A stretch of DNA of 64,000 bases. Origin: Citrobacter freundii (GTDB taxonomy: Bacteria; Pseudomonadota; Gammaproteobacteria; Enterobacterales; Enterobacteriaceae). The DNA lies in the NCBI RefSeq assembly GCF_029717145.1, contig NZ_CP099222.1:496001-560000 (forward strand). The letters are read 5' to 3'. Shown piece by piece: positions 1 to 11,068 of the stretch. Each line of letters begins with the position of its first letter. Position 1 is the stretch's first letter. The translations under genes and the position numbers were made by a program. Under the pieces are notes generated by a model. That model saw only the letters and a program-made list of their open reading frames with translations, was not told the DNA's origin and ran no database searches.

Positions 1-123
1 ATGATTGGTCAGTTCCTTTACAACAGTAACAGTAAAGGCGATGACAATAAGAATTCTGGCGATGCGCCGACTGCGGCTCAGGGTAATAATGAAGCCACCA
101 CGCCTGCGGGCGCGACGAAATAA
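1..123 (+). CDS. mlaD: MlaD C-terminal end (partial, 5' end outside window)
   Basis: The first 40 codons in frame 1 end at a TAA and give a hydrophilic Asn/Ala/Gly/Thr-rich tail (starts MIGQFLYNSNSKGDDNKNS). This resembles the C-terminal tail of E. coli MlaD, the inner-membrane MCE protein that forms the hexameric ring of the MlaFEDB phospholipid transporter. The ATG at base 1 is chance: the MCE domain and membrane anchor lie upstream of the window. mlaC follows 18 bases later on the same strand, as in the mlaFEDCB operon. Confidence 0.93.
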   Translation: MIGQFLYNSNSKGDDNKNSGDAPTAAQGNNEATTPAGATK

Positions 124-776
<653 letters not shown>

Positions 777-777
<1 letters not shown>

Positions 778-1070
778 TGACGCAGTCACTCGCCTGGACG
801 CGTGAAGGTGACAAGTTGTTGCTGGTGGGGGAACTGGATCAGGACGTGTTAAACCCATTATGGGATGCGCGTGTTGAAGCGATGAAAGGGGTTACCTGCA
901 TCGATCTGAGCCAGGTTTCCCGGGTTGATACCGGTGGACTGGCACTGCTGGTCCATCTTATTGACCAGGGCAAGAGGCAGGGGAACCGTGTTGTACTCAG
1001 CGGTGTGAACGATAAGGTTTATACGCTGGCAAAGCTTTACAATCTGCCTGACGATGTCCTTCCGCGTTAA
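777..1070 (+). CDS. mlaB: MlaB, STAS-domain subunit of the Mla transporter
   Basis: A 97-residue single-domain STAS protein that binds the MlaF ATPase on the cytoplasmic side and is needed for activity of the MlaFEDB complex. The STAS signature DTGGLALL is at residues 51-58, including Thr52, the position known to matter in E. coli MlaB. The ATG overlaps the mlaC TAA (sequence TAATGA). It is the last gene of the mla operon; a REP hairpin and a terminator follow. Confidence 0.96.
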
Positions 1071-1076
1071 TTTTTT

Positions 1077-1112
1077 GTAGGCCGGATAAGGTCTTGTGCC
1101 GCCATCCGGCAA
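1077..1112. repeat. REP element
   Basis: An imperfect palindrome with GCCGGATAAG at one arm and CCATCCGGC at the other matches the REP consensus. It sits just after mlaB. A second short GC hairpin (ACCCCC-TGA-GGGGGT) lies at 1113-1127. Confidence 0.8.
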
Positions 1113-1139
1113 ACCCCCTGAGGGGGTAGCAGCCACCAA

Positions 1140-1170
1140 AGCCTTGTCTGATTTATCGGCGAGGCTTTTT
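1140..1170 (+). terminator. Intrinsic terminator after the mla operon
   Basis: Stem AGCCTTG (1140-1146) pairs with CGAGGCT (1160-1166) and runs into five T residues. It would end mla transcription before ibaG. Confidence 0.65.
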
Positions 1171-1241
1171 GCTTATTTATGACAGCGCAACTTTGCTCTA
1201 AGATGTTGGGCTGTTTTCACTATCTGACGAATGAAGAGCCC

Positions 1242-1496
1242 ATGGAAAATAATGAAATTCAGAGCGTGCTGATGAACGCACTCTCCCTCCAGGAAGTCCA
1301 CGTCTCTGGCGATGGCAGTCACTTTCAGGTTATTGCCGTGGGTGAGATGTTTGACGGCATGAGCCGGGTCAAGAAGCAGCAATCGGTCTATGGCCCATTG
1401 ATGGAGTACATTGCGGACAACCGCATTCATGCCGTGTCGATCAAAGCATTTACCCCAGCGGAATGGGCACGCGATCGCAAACTTAACGGTTTTTGA
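1242..1496 (+). CDS. ibaG: IbaG, BolA-family acid stress protein
   Basis: An 84-residue BolA/IbaG-fold protein. Family members partner with monothiol glutaredoxins around a [2Fe-2S] cluster, and IbaG is linked to acid stress in E. coli. The start [10 protein letters not shown] was chosen because it gives the family length and sequence; the open frame extends upstream to 1179 without family similarity. It lies 53 bases before murA, as in E. coli. Confidence 0.93.
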   Translation: MENNEIQSVLMNALSLQEVHVSGDGSHFQVIAVGEMFDGMSRVKKQQSVYGPLMEYIADNRIHAVSIKAFTPAEWARDRKLNGF

Positions 1497-1507
1497 GCTA
1501 CGGGTGA

Positions 1508-2809
<1,302 letters not shown>

Positions 2810-2823
2810 TAGTCAACGTGTCT

Positions 2824-2855
2824 AGTGACCCCTTGGTTTTTGCTCAGGGGTCACT
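2824..2855 (+). terminator. Hairpin terminator after murA
   Basis: A perfect 10-bp stem AGTGACCCCT/AGGGGTCACT encloses a T-rich loop. No long T run follows, so termination may be partial; sfsB is convergent just beyond it. Confidence 0.6.
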
Positions 2856-2865
2856 GTTCAGCACT

Positions 2866-3150
2866 TCACTCGAGGGGCATTTTCTCTTTACGCACTCTCA
2901 TCATCCGTGTTCTGTCGATGAATTCATGCGTCTTTGCGTCGTGATATCGCGACGGCCAAATTACCCAGGGTTCCGTGCCTAGCGCTTTAGCGATAATGAC
3001 TTCTCCTTTTGGCCATGGACGAGTTAACGCATTTGCCAGCGTTGATGAACTCAACCCATTTCTCCGCGACTCTGCGGCCATTGAGGTCCCTTTCTTGCGC
3101 AGTCCTGCGATGATATCAGCTGGATGCCAGTCAATGAGCTTGCTTTCCAT
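2866..3150 (-). CDS. sfsB: SfsB (Nlp), Ner-like DNA-binding regulator
   Basis: A 94-residue protein of the phage Mu Ner / SfsB family, a lambda-repressor-type helix-turn-helix. In E. coli the gene, also called nlp, affects maltose gene expression in crp-mutant backgrounds. The HTH is visible at about residues 10-50 (IIAGLRKKGTSMAAESRRNG then LSSSTLANAL). The start MESKLIDWHP was preferred over the upstream ATG because it has the AAGGAGAAAGG ribosome site and matches known members. It converges on murA. Confidence 0.92.
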   Translation of the reverse strand: MESKLIDWHPADIIAGLRKKGTSMAAESRRNGLSSSTLANALTRPWPKGEVIIAKALGTEPWVIWPSRYHDAKTHEFIDRTRMMRVRKEKMPLE

Positions 3151-3206
3151 ACGTCCCTTTCTCCTTTGGTTCACCACTTGTGGTTTAACAATTAGCCAGT
3201 AGTGAC

Positions 3207-3245
3207 ACTATACTCGCGGAGAACGAATGTTCTAAAATGTTCGTG
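3207..3245 (-). promoter_or_regulatory. Candidate sfsB promoter with overlapping dyad
   Basis: On the minus strand a TATAGT -10 (3207-3212) lies 17 bp from a TTAGAA -35 (3230-3235). The -35 falls within a dyad whose outer arms are ACGAA and TTCGT, with two copies of AATGTTC inside. Placement suggests autoregulation by SfsB; this is inference. Confidence 0.35.
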
Positions 3246-3330
3246 TAAAGGGTTTGTATATTCAGAATAAACCAAGATTTTTTCTAGTGTTATGTAAAAT
3301 ATTTGTGTTTATTGGAATTTACTGGAATAT

Positions 3331-3356
3331 AAAAAATCCCGTGCAGTGCACGGGAT
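3331..3356 (-). terminator. Intrinsic terminator of ispB
   Basis: On the minus strand, the 10-bp stem ATCCCGTGCA/TGCACGGGAT is followed by a T run (A run at 3331-3336 on the plus strand). It lies 31 bases beyond the ispB stop. Confidence 0.88.
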
Positions 3357-3386
3357 GATGTTATACGAAGAAAGGTGAGGAAAGGA

Positions 3387-4358
3387 TTAACGGTCGCGCT
3401 GTACGGCGATATGTGCCAGGCCAATCAGGGCTTCTTTCCATTGCGTTTCAGGGAGTACCTGAAGCGCGGCGATGGCCTTGTCGGCCTCTTCTTCTGCACG
3501 CTGGCGGGTCCATTCCAGCGAGCCGCAGGCGTTCATGGCCTCCAGAACCGGCTCCAGAAGATGACGCCCGTTTCCTTGCTCGATAGCCTGACGAATCATT
3601 TGCGCCTGTTCTGGGGTACCGTGGCGCATCGCATGCAGAAGCGGCAGCGTCGGTTTCCCTTCGTTGAGATCGTCGCCCACGTTTTTACCCAGTTGCTCGC
3701 CGTCTGCGCTGTAATCGAGTAAGTCGTCGATTAACTGGAAAGCAGTGCCAAGATAGCGGCCATAATCCTGCAAGCCTTTTTCTTGTTCTTCGCTGCAGCC
3801 GGCAAGAATACCAGAGCACTGTGCTGCCGCTTCAAACAGGCGCGCTGTCTTGCTGTAGATGACGCGCATATAGTTTTCTTCGGTAATGTCAGGGTCGTTG
3901 ACGTTCATCAATTGCAGAACTTCACCCTCAGCAATGACGTTCACTGCCTTAGACATCACTTCCAGCACTTTCAGTGAGCCAAGGCTGGTCATCATCTGAA
4001 AGGCGCGGGTATAGATAAAATCGCCGACCAATACGCTGGCTGCATTACCAAACGCTGCGTTTGCCGTTGCTTTCCCACGGCGCATGTCGGATTCATCCAC
4101 CACATCGTCATGAAGCAGGGTTGCGGTGTGGATAAACTCGATTAGGGCCGCGATCGTAACGTGGGCGTTTTCCTCATAGCCAACGGCGCGAGCAGCAAGT
4201 ACGGCGATCATTGGGCGAATGCGTTTTCCGCCGCCGCTGATGATGTAGTACCCCAACTGATTGATCAGCTGGACGTCGGAATTGAGCTGTTCAAGGATTG
4301 TCGCATTGACACCCGCCATATCTTGCGCGGTTAACTCATTGATTTTTTCTAAATTCAT
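3387..4358 (-). CDS. ispB: IspB, octaprenyl diphosphate synthase
   Basis: IspB extends farnesyl diphosphate with isopentenyl diphosphate to the C40 octaprenyl tail of ubiquinone-8 and menaquinone-8. The 323-residue protein carries both Asp-rich motifs of trans-polyprenyl synthases: LLHDDVVDESD (about 81-91) and LIDDLLDYSAD (about 208-218), plus the GGGKRIRP substrate loop at 42-49. The frame runs open upstream of 4358, but MNLEKINELT is the E. coli-type start and gives the family length. It is divergent from rplU. Confidence 0.96.
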   Translation of the reverse strand: MNLEKINELTAQDMAGVNATILEQLNSDVQLINQLGYYIISGGGKRIRPMIAVLAARAVGYEENAHVTIAALIEFIHTATLLHDDVVDESDMRRGKATANAAFGNAASVLVGDFIYTRAFQMMTSLGSLKVLEVMSKAVNVIAEGEVLQLMNVNDPDITEENYMRVIYSKTARLFEAAAQCSGILAGCSEEQEKGLQDYGRYLGTAFQLIDDLLDYSADGEQLGKNVGDDLNEGKPTLPLLHAMRHGTPEQAQMIRQAIEQGNGRHLLEPVLEAMNACGSLEWTRQRAEEEADKAIAALQVLPETQWKEALIGLAHIAVQRDR

Positions 4359-4515
4359 CGCAAAAGCCGGGCTTCTCGCCCCGATTACCTCACTGTATGG
4401 CAAGGTAACTACGGGTTTAGGGTTAGAAATATATGCTGATTGTACTGAAAAAACGCCACAGATAAACGTTACCATACACGTTGTGTTTTTTTTCTGCATG
4501 TATTGACGGTAGCAC

Positions 4516-4544
4516 TTGTCAAAGGCTCGCGTTTTGCGTAATAT
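4516..4544 (+). promoter_or_regulatory. Promoter of rplU-rpmA-yhbE-obgE
   Basis: TTGTCA (4516-4521), a 17-bp spacer and TAATAT (4539-4544) form a good sigma-70 promoter. The 5' leader before rplU would be about 65 bases. Confidence 0.65.
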
Positions 4545-4580
4545 TCGCGCCCTATTGTGAATATTTATAGCGCACTCTGA

Positions 4581-4928
<348 letters not shown>

Positions 4929-4947
4929 GTTAAGAGGAGCAGATTAA

Positions 4948-5205
<258 letters not shown>

Positions 5206-5231
5206 GTTTTTCGCGTCCCGGTAACGGATGA

Positions 5232-5260
5232 AAGCCCCGCAACGTGTTGCGGGGCTTTTT
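5232..5260 (+). terminator. Intrinsic terminator after rpmA
   Basis: AAGCCCCGCAA pairs with TTGCGGGGCTT, followed by TTTTT. Partial read-through to yhbE is likely given the conserved order. Confidence 0.85.
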
Positions 5261-5332
5261 ACATTCGATGGCCGGTAAATATGCTCGTCTCGCCGTGACA
5301 ACCCGGAAACGAGCTCTTGCAGGGAATACGGC

Positions 5333-6298
5333 ATGAAGCAGCAGGCAGGTATTGGTATTCTTTTAGCGCTGACGACGGCAGTCTGTTGGGGCGCTTTACC
5401 AATAGCGATGAAGCAAGTGCTGGAGGTGATGGAGCCTCCTACGGTAGTGTTCTACCGTTTTTTAATGGCAAGTATTGGCCTTGGGGCGATTCTTGCGGTT
5501 AAAAAAAAGCTCCCGCCATTGCGTATTTTTCGCAAAGCGCGTTGGTTGGTACTGTTGGCAATCGCCACCGGTGGGCTGTTTGGTAACTTCATTCTGTTTA
5601 GTTCATCTTTGCAATATTTGAGCCCAACGACTTCGCAGGTTATCGGACAATTGTCACCGGTTGGCATGATGGTCGCCAGCGTCTTTATCCTGAAGGAAAA
5701 GATGCGCGGTACGCAGATTATTGGCGCCATAATGCTGCTGAGTGGACTGGTGATGTTTTTTAATACCAGTCTGATCGAGATTTTTACCAAACTCACTGAT
5801 TACACCTGGGGTGTGATCTTTGGTGTGGGTGCGGCGACGGTCTGGGTGAGCTATGGGGTTGCGCAAAAGGTGTTATTGCGTCGCCTGGCATCACAGCAGA
5901 TCCTGTTTTTACTGTACACTTTATGTACGCTCGCGTTGTTGCCGCTGGCTAAACCCGGTGTGATAACGCAGCTCAGCGACTGGCAGCTGGCTTGCCTGAT
6001 ATTCTGCGGCCTGAATACGCTGGTAGGATACGGCGCACTTGCGGAAGCAATGGCGCGCTGGCAGGCGGCTCAGGTGAGCGCCATTATTACGCTCACACCG
6101 CTGTTTACGTTATTATTTTCAGATTTATTATCACTGGCCTGGCCCGATTTCTTCGCCAGACCGATGCTAAACCTTTTAGGTTATCTCGGTGCGTTTATCG
6201 TGGTTGCGGGCGCGATGTATTCCGCCATTGGTCATCGTATTTGGGGCGGTTTACGTAAGCATGAAACGGTGGTTTCGCAACCCCGCTCAGGCGAATGA
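5333..6298 (+). CDS. yhbE: YhbE, EamA-family inner-membrane transporter
   Basis: A 321-residue membrane protein with two EamA (drug/metabolite transporter) repeats, about ten hydrophobic segments (residues 8-30, 36-54, 66-84 and so on). Family members are small-molecule exporters; the substrate of YhbE is unknown. It sits between rpmA and obgE as in E. coli, with obgE 15 bases downstream. I assign no substrate. Confidence 0.9.
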   Translation: MKQQAGIGILLALTTAVCWGALPIAMKQVLEVMEPPTVVFYRFLMASIGLGAILAVKKKLPPLRIFRKARWLVLLAIATGGLFGNFILFSSSLQYLSPTTSQVIGQLSPVGMMVASVFILKEKMRGTQIIGAIMLLSGLVMFFNTSLIEIFTKLTDYTWGVIFGVGAATVWVSYGVAQKVLLRRLASQQILFLLYTLCTLALLPLAKPGVITQLSDWQLACLIFCGLNTLVGYGALAEAMARWQAAQVSAIITLTPLFTLLFSDLLSLAWPDFFARPMLNLLGYLGAFIVVAGAMYSAIGHRIWGGLRKHETVVSQPRSGE

Positions 6299-7486
<1,188 letters not shown>

Positions 7487-7493
7487 TCCTGGT

Positions 7494-7526
7494 GCCGGAT
7501 GGCGACGCGATTGCGTCTTATCCGGC
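7494..7526. repeat. REP element after obgE
   Basis: GCCGGATGGCGACGC and GCGTCTTATCCGGC are inverted arms of a REP. Confidence 0.85.
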
Positions 7527-7536
7527 CAACAATATC

Positions 7537-7563
7537 AACGGGCCGCAAATGCGGCCCGTTTTG
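7537..7563 (+). terminator. Terminator of the obgE transcript
   Basis: Perfect 10-bp stem AACGGGCCGC/GCGGCCCGTT with a following T stretch. Confidence 0.85.
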
Positions 7564-7578
7564 TTATGTGCGCTGTAG

Positions 7579-7605
7579 GTCGGATACGCGCAAGCGCTAT
7601 CCGAC
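7579..7605. repeat. REP-like palindrome between obgE and dacB
   Basis: GTCGGATA and TATCCGAC flank a GC-rich centre. It lies between two convergent genes. Confidence 0.7.
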
Positions 7606-7615
7606 AGCATCACCG

Positions 7616-9052
7616 TCAGTTGTTCTGATAAATATCTTTGTACAACCGGCTTTCAAAGCGTACCAGCGGGATACGGCGGTTACGCTGGTCAGCGGGTTCT
7701 ACCGCATAGCCAGACAGATACTGTACAAACGCCATGCGTTGCCCGCTTGCCGTGGTAATGAATCCTGCAAGGTTATACACCCCCTGTAACGAGCCGGTCT
7801 TCGCGGAGACTTTGCCATCCACGCCAGCCTGATGCAGACCCGCACGGTATTGCAGAGAGCCGTCATGGCCTGCCAGCGGCAGCATCGTAATAAAGTTCAG
7901 CTCGTTGTCATGCTGTGCGATGTACTGCAGCACCTGCATCATGGTGGCGGGCGCAATCAGGTTGTGGCGAGAGAGGCCGGATCCGTCGGCAATGATCGTG
8001 TTACCAATATCGACACCCGCCTGCTGGCGCAGGATCTGGCGTACGGCATCGGAACCTGCGCGCCAGGTGCCAGGGACATTAAATCGCGCGTGGCCGATCA
8101 TACGAAAAACGGTGTCAGCAATCATGTTGTCCGACTTTTTCAGCATAATCTTAAGCAGGTCATGTAAAGGCGCTGACTGCTTGCTGGCGACAACGGTACC
8201 CGGCTCGTTGACCTGCGTCTGGCGCAGCAGCGTACCGCTGTAGGTGATACCCGCTTGTTTCAGCTCATCTTTAATAATTGCCCCGGCATAGCTGGCGCCG
8301 TCCTGAATGGCAAACGCCAGCGGCAGTGGGTCGGTGCGCTGGGGAAGACAACCGGTTAGCGTGAAGCGGTTTAAATCGCCAGGAACGACATCCAGTTCAC
8401 AATATTGCGCTTCTGCAGAACCACGCGCGAGGGTGCGAACCTGGCTGAACATGGTTACCGGGTAGTATGATGCCACGCGAATAAAGGCGAGATCGTTAGG
8501 TTTTTGCGCACTGTAAAGCGACACCGAGAAGCAGTTACGATCAACAATCGCTGCCGCAGGCGGTGCGCTAAAACACTGCGTCATGTCGTTCCAGGGCCAG
8601 CCAGGTGCTTTATCATGACTGGCGAAAATGGACGTGTCGATGAGGACATTTCCGGCAATTTGCGTCACGCCTGATTTTTTCAGGGTTGCTACCATATTGC
8701 GAATATCCTGACGTTTTAGCGTCGGATCGGCACCAAATCGCGCCACCAAGTCACCTTTCAATACCCCGCCTTCCACGCTACCTTTGGTTTCTAGCGTAGT
8801 AGTAAAACGGAAGTCCGGCCCAAGCTGGATCAAGGCCGCCAGGGCGGTGATGACTTTTTGGGTGCTGGCGGGTAGGGCCATTTGTTGGCTATGGTAATCA
8901 ATAGCAGGCGTCGGAGCCCCAACCTTCTGTACCATAAGGGCGAGGTTGGCCCCGGCAGGGAGCTGGTTGATATACTCGTCAACATTCGCAGCCTGAACGC
9001 TGAACGCCGCAATACTGGCAGTCAATCCGATGGTAAATCTGGGAAATCGCAT
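7616..9052 (-). CDS. dacB: DacB (PBP4), D-Ala-D-Ala carboxypeptidase/endopeptidase
   Basis: A periplasmic penicillin-binding protein that trims pentapeptides and cuts peptide cross-links in peptidoglycan (peptidase family S13). It is 478 residues with a signal peptide (1-21, ending VQA-A). Active-site motifs are all present: SxxK as STQK at 63-66, SxN as SDN (in KKSDNMIAD) and KTG (SAKTGSLQGV). The gene is convergent with obgE and divergent from greA. Confidence 0.97.
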   Translation of the reverse strand: MRFPRFTIGLTASIAAFSVQAANVDEYINQLPAGANLALMVQKVGAPTPAIDYHSQQMALPASTQKVITALAALIQLGPDFRFTTTLETKGSVEGGVLKGDLVARFGADPTLKRQDIRNMVATLKKSGVTQIAGNVLIDTSIFASHDKAPGWPWNDMTQCFSAPPAAAIVDRNCFSVSLYSAQKPNDLAFIRVASYYPVTMFSQVRTLARGSAEAQYCELDVVPGDLNRFTLTGCLPQRTDPLPLAFAIQDGASYAGAIIKDELKQAGITYSGTLLRQTQVNEPGTVVASKQSAPLHDLLKIMLKKSDNMIADTVFRMIGHARFNVPGTWRAGSDAVRQILRQQAGVDIGNTIIADGSGLSRHNLIAPATMMQVLQYIAQHDNELNFITMLPLAGHDGSLQYRAGLHQAGVDGKVSAKTGSLQGVYNLAGFITTASGQRMAFVQYLSGYAVEPADQRNRRIPLVRFESRLYKDIYQNN

Positions 9053-9171
9053 AATCTCGCGCTAACAACCTGGAAACAGGCCGTCATACTACGGCGCAAC
9101 GCCCCAAAAAGTAAACGATGACCCATAGGGAACTCCAGGGTAAAATGATCATCAAATAGAGAATTGTAGCT

Positions 9172-9206
9172 GACCTGGGTCCTCGGGCCCGGGTCGGTAT
9201 TTTTTT
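9172..9206 (+). terminator. Attenuator-like terminator in the greA leader
   Basis: GACCTGGGTC pairs (two G-T wobbles) with GGCCCGGGTC and runs into GGTATTTTTTT, about 95 bases before greA. In E. coli the greA leader yields a short terminated RNA named GraL; the position and shape here agree with that. Confidence 0.65.
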
Positions 9207-9299
9207 GCTTCTGACTCTGGCATCGCGTTTGCCAGGGTGGGCTTAGCAGCCGGGGTGAGGACAACCGCCCCCTACAGGAATGTTCAAGAGGTATAACAA

Positions 9300-9776
9300 A
9301 TGCAAGCTATCCCGATGACCTTACGTGGTGCTGAAAAACTGCGTGAAGAGCTGGATTTTCTGAAATCTGTGCGCCGCCCTGAAATCATTGCCGCGATCGC
9401 CGATGCGCGTGAACACGGTGACTTGAAAGAGAACGCGGAGTACCACGCGGCCCGTGAACAGCAGGGATTCTGCGAAGGACGCATTAAAGATATCGAAGCT
9501 AAGCTGTCTAACGCGCAGGTTATCGACGTCACTAAAATGCCGAACAATGGCCGTGTCGTTTTCGGTGCAACGGTGACCGTTCTGAATCTTGATAACGATG
9601 AAGAACAGACCTGGCGCATCGTAGGTGATGACGAAGCCGATTTTAAACAGAACCTGATTTCAGTTAACTCGCCTATTGCTCGTGGCCTGATTGGCAAAGA
9701 GCAGGATGACGTGGTGGTTATCAAAACGCCGGGCGGTGAAGTGGAATATGAAGTGGTGAAAGTAGAATACCTGTAA
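9300..9776 (+). CDS. greA: GreA, transcript cleavage factor
   Basis: GreA enters the RNA polymerase secondary channel and stimulates cleavage of backtracked RNA. The 158-residue protein has an N-terminal coiled coil (about 1-76) whose tip carries the acidic pair Asp41 and Glu44 ([10 protein letters not shown]), and a C-terminal FKBP-like domain. A long leader with an attenuator precedes it, and AAGAGG provides the ribosome site. A clear terminator follows. Confidence 0.98.
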   Translation: MQAIPMTLRGAEKLREELDFLKSVRRPEIIAAIADAREHGDLKENAEYHAAREQQGFCEGRIKDIEAKLSNAQVIDVTKMPNNGRVVFGATVTVLNLDNDEEQTWRIVGDDEADFKQNLISVNSPIARGLIGKEQDDVVVIKTPGGEVEYEVVKVEYL

Positions 9777-9818
9777 TTCGCATCTTGGTTAAGATGTTGA
9801 TACATTGTAAAGAAAGGA

Positions 9819-9842
9819 AAAAGGCCGCATAGCGGCCTTTTA
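9819..9842. terminator. Bidirectional terminator between greA and yhbY
   Basis: AAAGGCCGC/GCGGCCTTT stem flanked by A and T runs, able to serve both convergent genes. Confidence 0.85.
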
Positions 9843-9929
9843 TCAACGAAGAGAGCGTGGCATTTTGCTCTCCTGCTAGCGGAAATTCCCGCGTTTTACA
9901 CAAACTACGTGTTCAACTTTGGGATATTC

Positions 9930-10223
9930 TTAGCGTGGCAGCGAGATTTTACGTTCTTTAGTCGGGCGATACAGTACCAGCGTTTTGCCGATGACCTGTA
10001 CGTTACAGGCGCCGGTTTCGCGTACGATAGCTTCCACGATCAAGGTTTTGTTATCGCGATCTTCCGAGGCGATTTTCACCTTGATAAGTTCATGGTGCTC
10101 TAGCGCTTGTTCAATCTCGGCCAGTACCCCTTCGGTCAAACCATTATTGCCAAGCATGACTACAGGCTTGAGCGGATGTGCCAGACCTTTCAGGTGCTGT
10201 TTTTGTTTAGTACTCAGATTCAT
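9930..10223 (-). CDS. yhbY: YhbY, CRM-domain RNA-binding protein
   Basis: A 97-residue CRM-domain protein associated with pre-50S particles. It has the conserved GxxG-type loop (MLGNNGLTEGV, about 23-33). The start MNLSTKQKQHL was chosen for the E. coli-type N-terminus; the frame extends upstream to 10280 through the rlmE promoter region, where no similarity is expected. Divergent from rlmE. Confidence 0.94.
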   Translation of the reverse strand: MNLSTKQKQHLKGLAHPLKPVVMLGNNGLTEGVLAEIEQALEHHELIKVKIASEDRDNKTLIVEAIVRETGACNVQVIGKTLVLYRPTKERKISLPR

Positions 10224-10247
10224 CGTATATTTTTGCTTAGGTTGGGA

Positions 10248-10275
10248 TTGAAAACGGGTCATTCTACCGCCATCT
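10248..10275 (+). promoter_or_regulatory. Candidate sigma-32 promoter of rlmE-ftsH
   Basis: TTGAAA (10248-10253), 14 bases, then CGCCATCT (10268-10275). This matches the heat-shock pattern CTTGAAA-N(13-15)-CCCCATNT at 7 of 8 positions in the -10. The rlmE (rrmJ)-ftsH unit is heat-inducible in E. coli. Confidence 0.6.
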
Positions 10276-10348
10276 CCCATATATCACCAAATAGCAGTGT
10301 AGAAATTTACACCATTGGTTACGATGAACTGCCCGATGGGAAAGTAAA

Positions 10349-10978
10349 ATGACAGGTAAAAAGCGTTCTGCCAGCTCAAGCCGCTGGCTTCAGGAACACT
10401 TTAGCGATAAATATGTTCAGCAGGCACAGAAAAAGGGGTTACGTTCCCGTGCCTGGTTTAAACTTGATGAAATACAGCAAAGTGACAAAATTTTTAAACC
10501 GGGGATGACGATAGTTGACCTCGGCGCTGCACCCGGTGGCTGGTCGCAATACGCGGTTACGCAGATCGGAAACAGCGGCCGCATTATCGCTTGCGATCTT
10601 TTACCTATGGATCCAATCGTTGGTGTGGACTTCCTTCAGGGCGACTTTCGTGATGAATTAGTCCTGAAAGCGTTACTTGAGCGCGTAGGTGACAGTAAAG
10701 TACAAGTTGTCATGTCCGATATGGCACCAAATATGTGTGGAACACCGGCGGTGGACATTCCCCGGGCCATGTATTTGGTAGAGCTGGCGCTTGGAATGGC
10801 TCGTGATGTATTAGCTCCAGGTGGTAGTTTTGTAGTTAAGGTGTTCCAGGGCGAAGGCTTCGATGAGTATCTAAGAGAGATTCGCTCCCTGTTTACGAAG
10901 GTCAAAGTTCGTAAGCCGGACTCTTCCCGCGCTCGTTCGCGTGAAGTGTACATTGTAGCGACCGGGCGTAAACCATAA
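10349..10978 (+). CDS. rlmE: RlmE (RrmJ/FtsJ), 23S rRNA Um2552 methyltransferase
   Basis: A heat-shock methyltransferase that puts a 2'-O-methyl group on U2552 of the 23S rRNA A loop using S-adenosylmethionine, late in 50S assembly. The 209-residue protein has the SAM motif [11 protein letters not shown] (57-67) and the full K-D-K-E catalytic set at Lys38, Asp124, Lys164 and Glu199. It leads the two-gene unit with ftsH, behind a sigma-32-like promoter. Confidence 0.98.
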   Translation: MTGKKRSASSSRWLQEHFSDKYVQQAQKKGLRSRAWFKLDEIQQSDKIFKPGMTIVDLGAAPGGWSQYAVTQIGNSGRIIACDLLPMDPIVGVDFLQGDFRDELVLKALLERVGDSKVQVVMSDMAPNMCGTPAVDIPRAMYLVELALGMARDVLAPGGSFVVKVFQGEGFDEYLREIRSLFTKVKVRKPDSSRARSREVYIVATGRKP

Positions 10979-11000
10979 CCGGCAGATTTTAAACGAAAGT

Positions 11001-11028
11001 TTGAAAGACGCTGGATATAGAGTATCCT
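11001..11028 (+). promoter_or_regulatory. Possible internal promoter before ftsH
   Basis: TTGAAA (11001-11006), a 16-bp spacer and TATCCT (11023-11028) give a reasonable sigma-70 match about 40 bases upstream of ftsH. Confidence 0.45.
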
Positions 11029-11068
11029 GACGCTGTTTTTAACACAGTTGTAATAAGAGGTTAATCCC

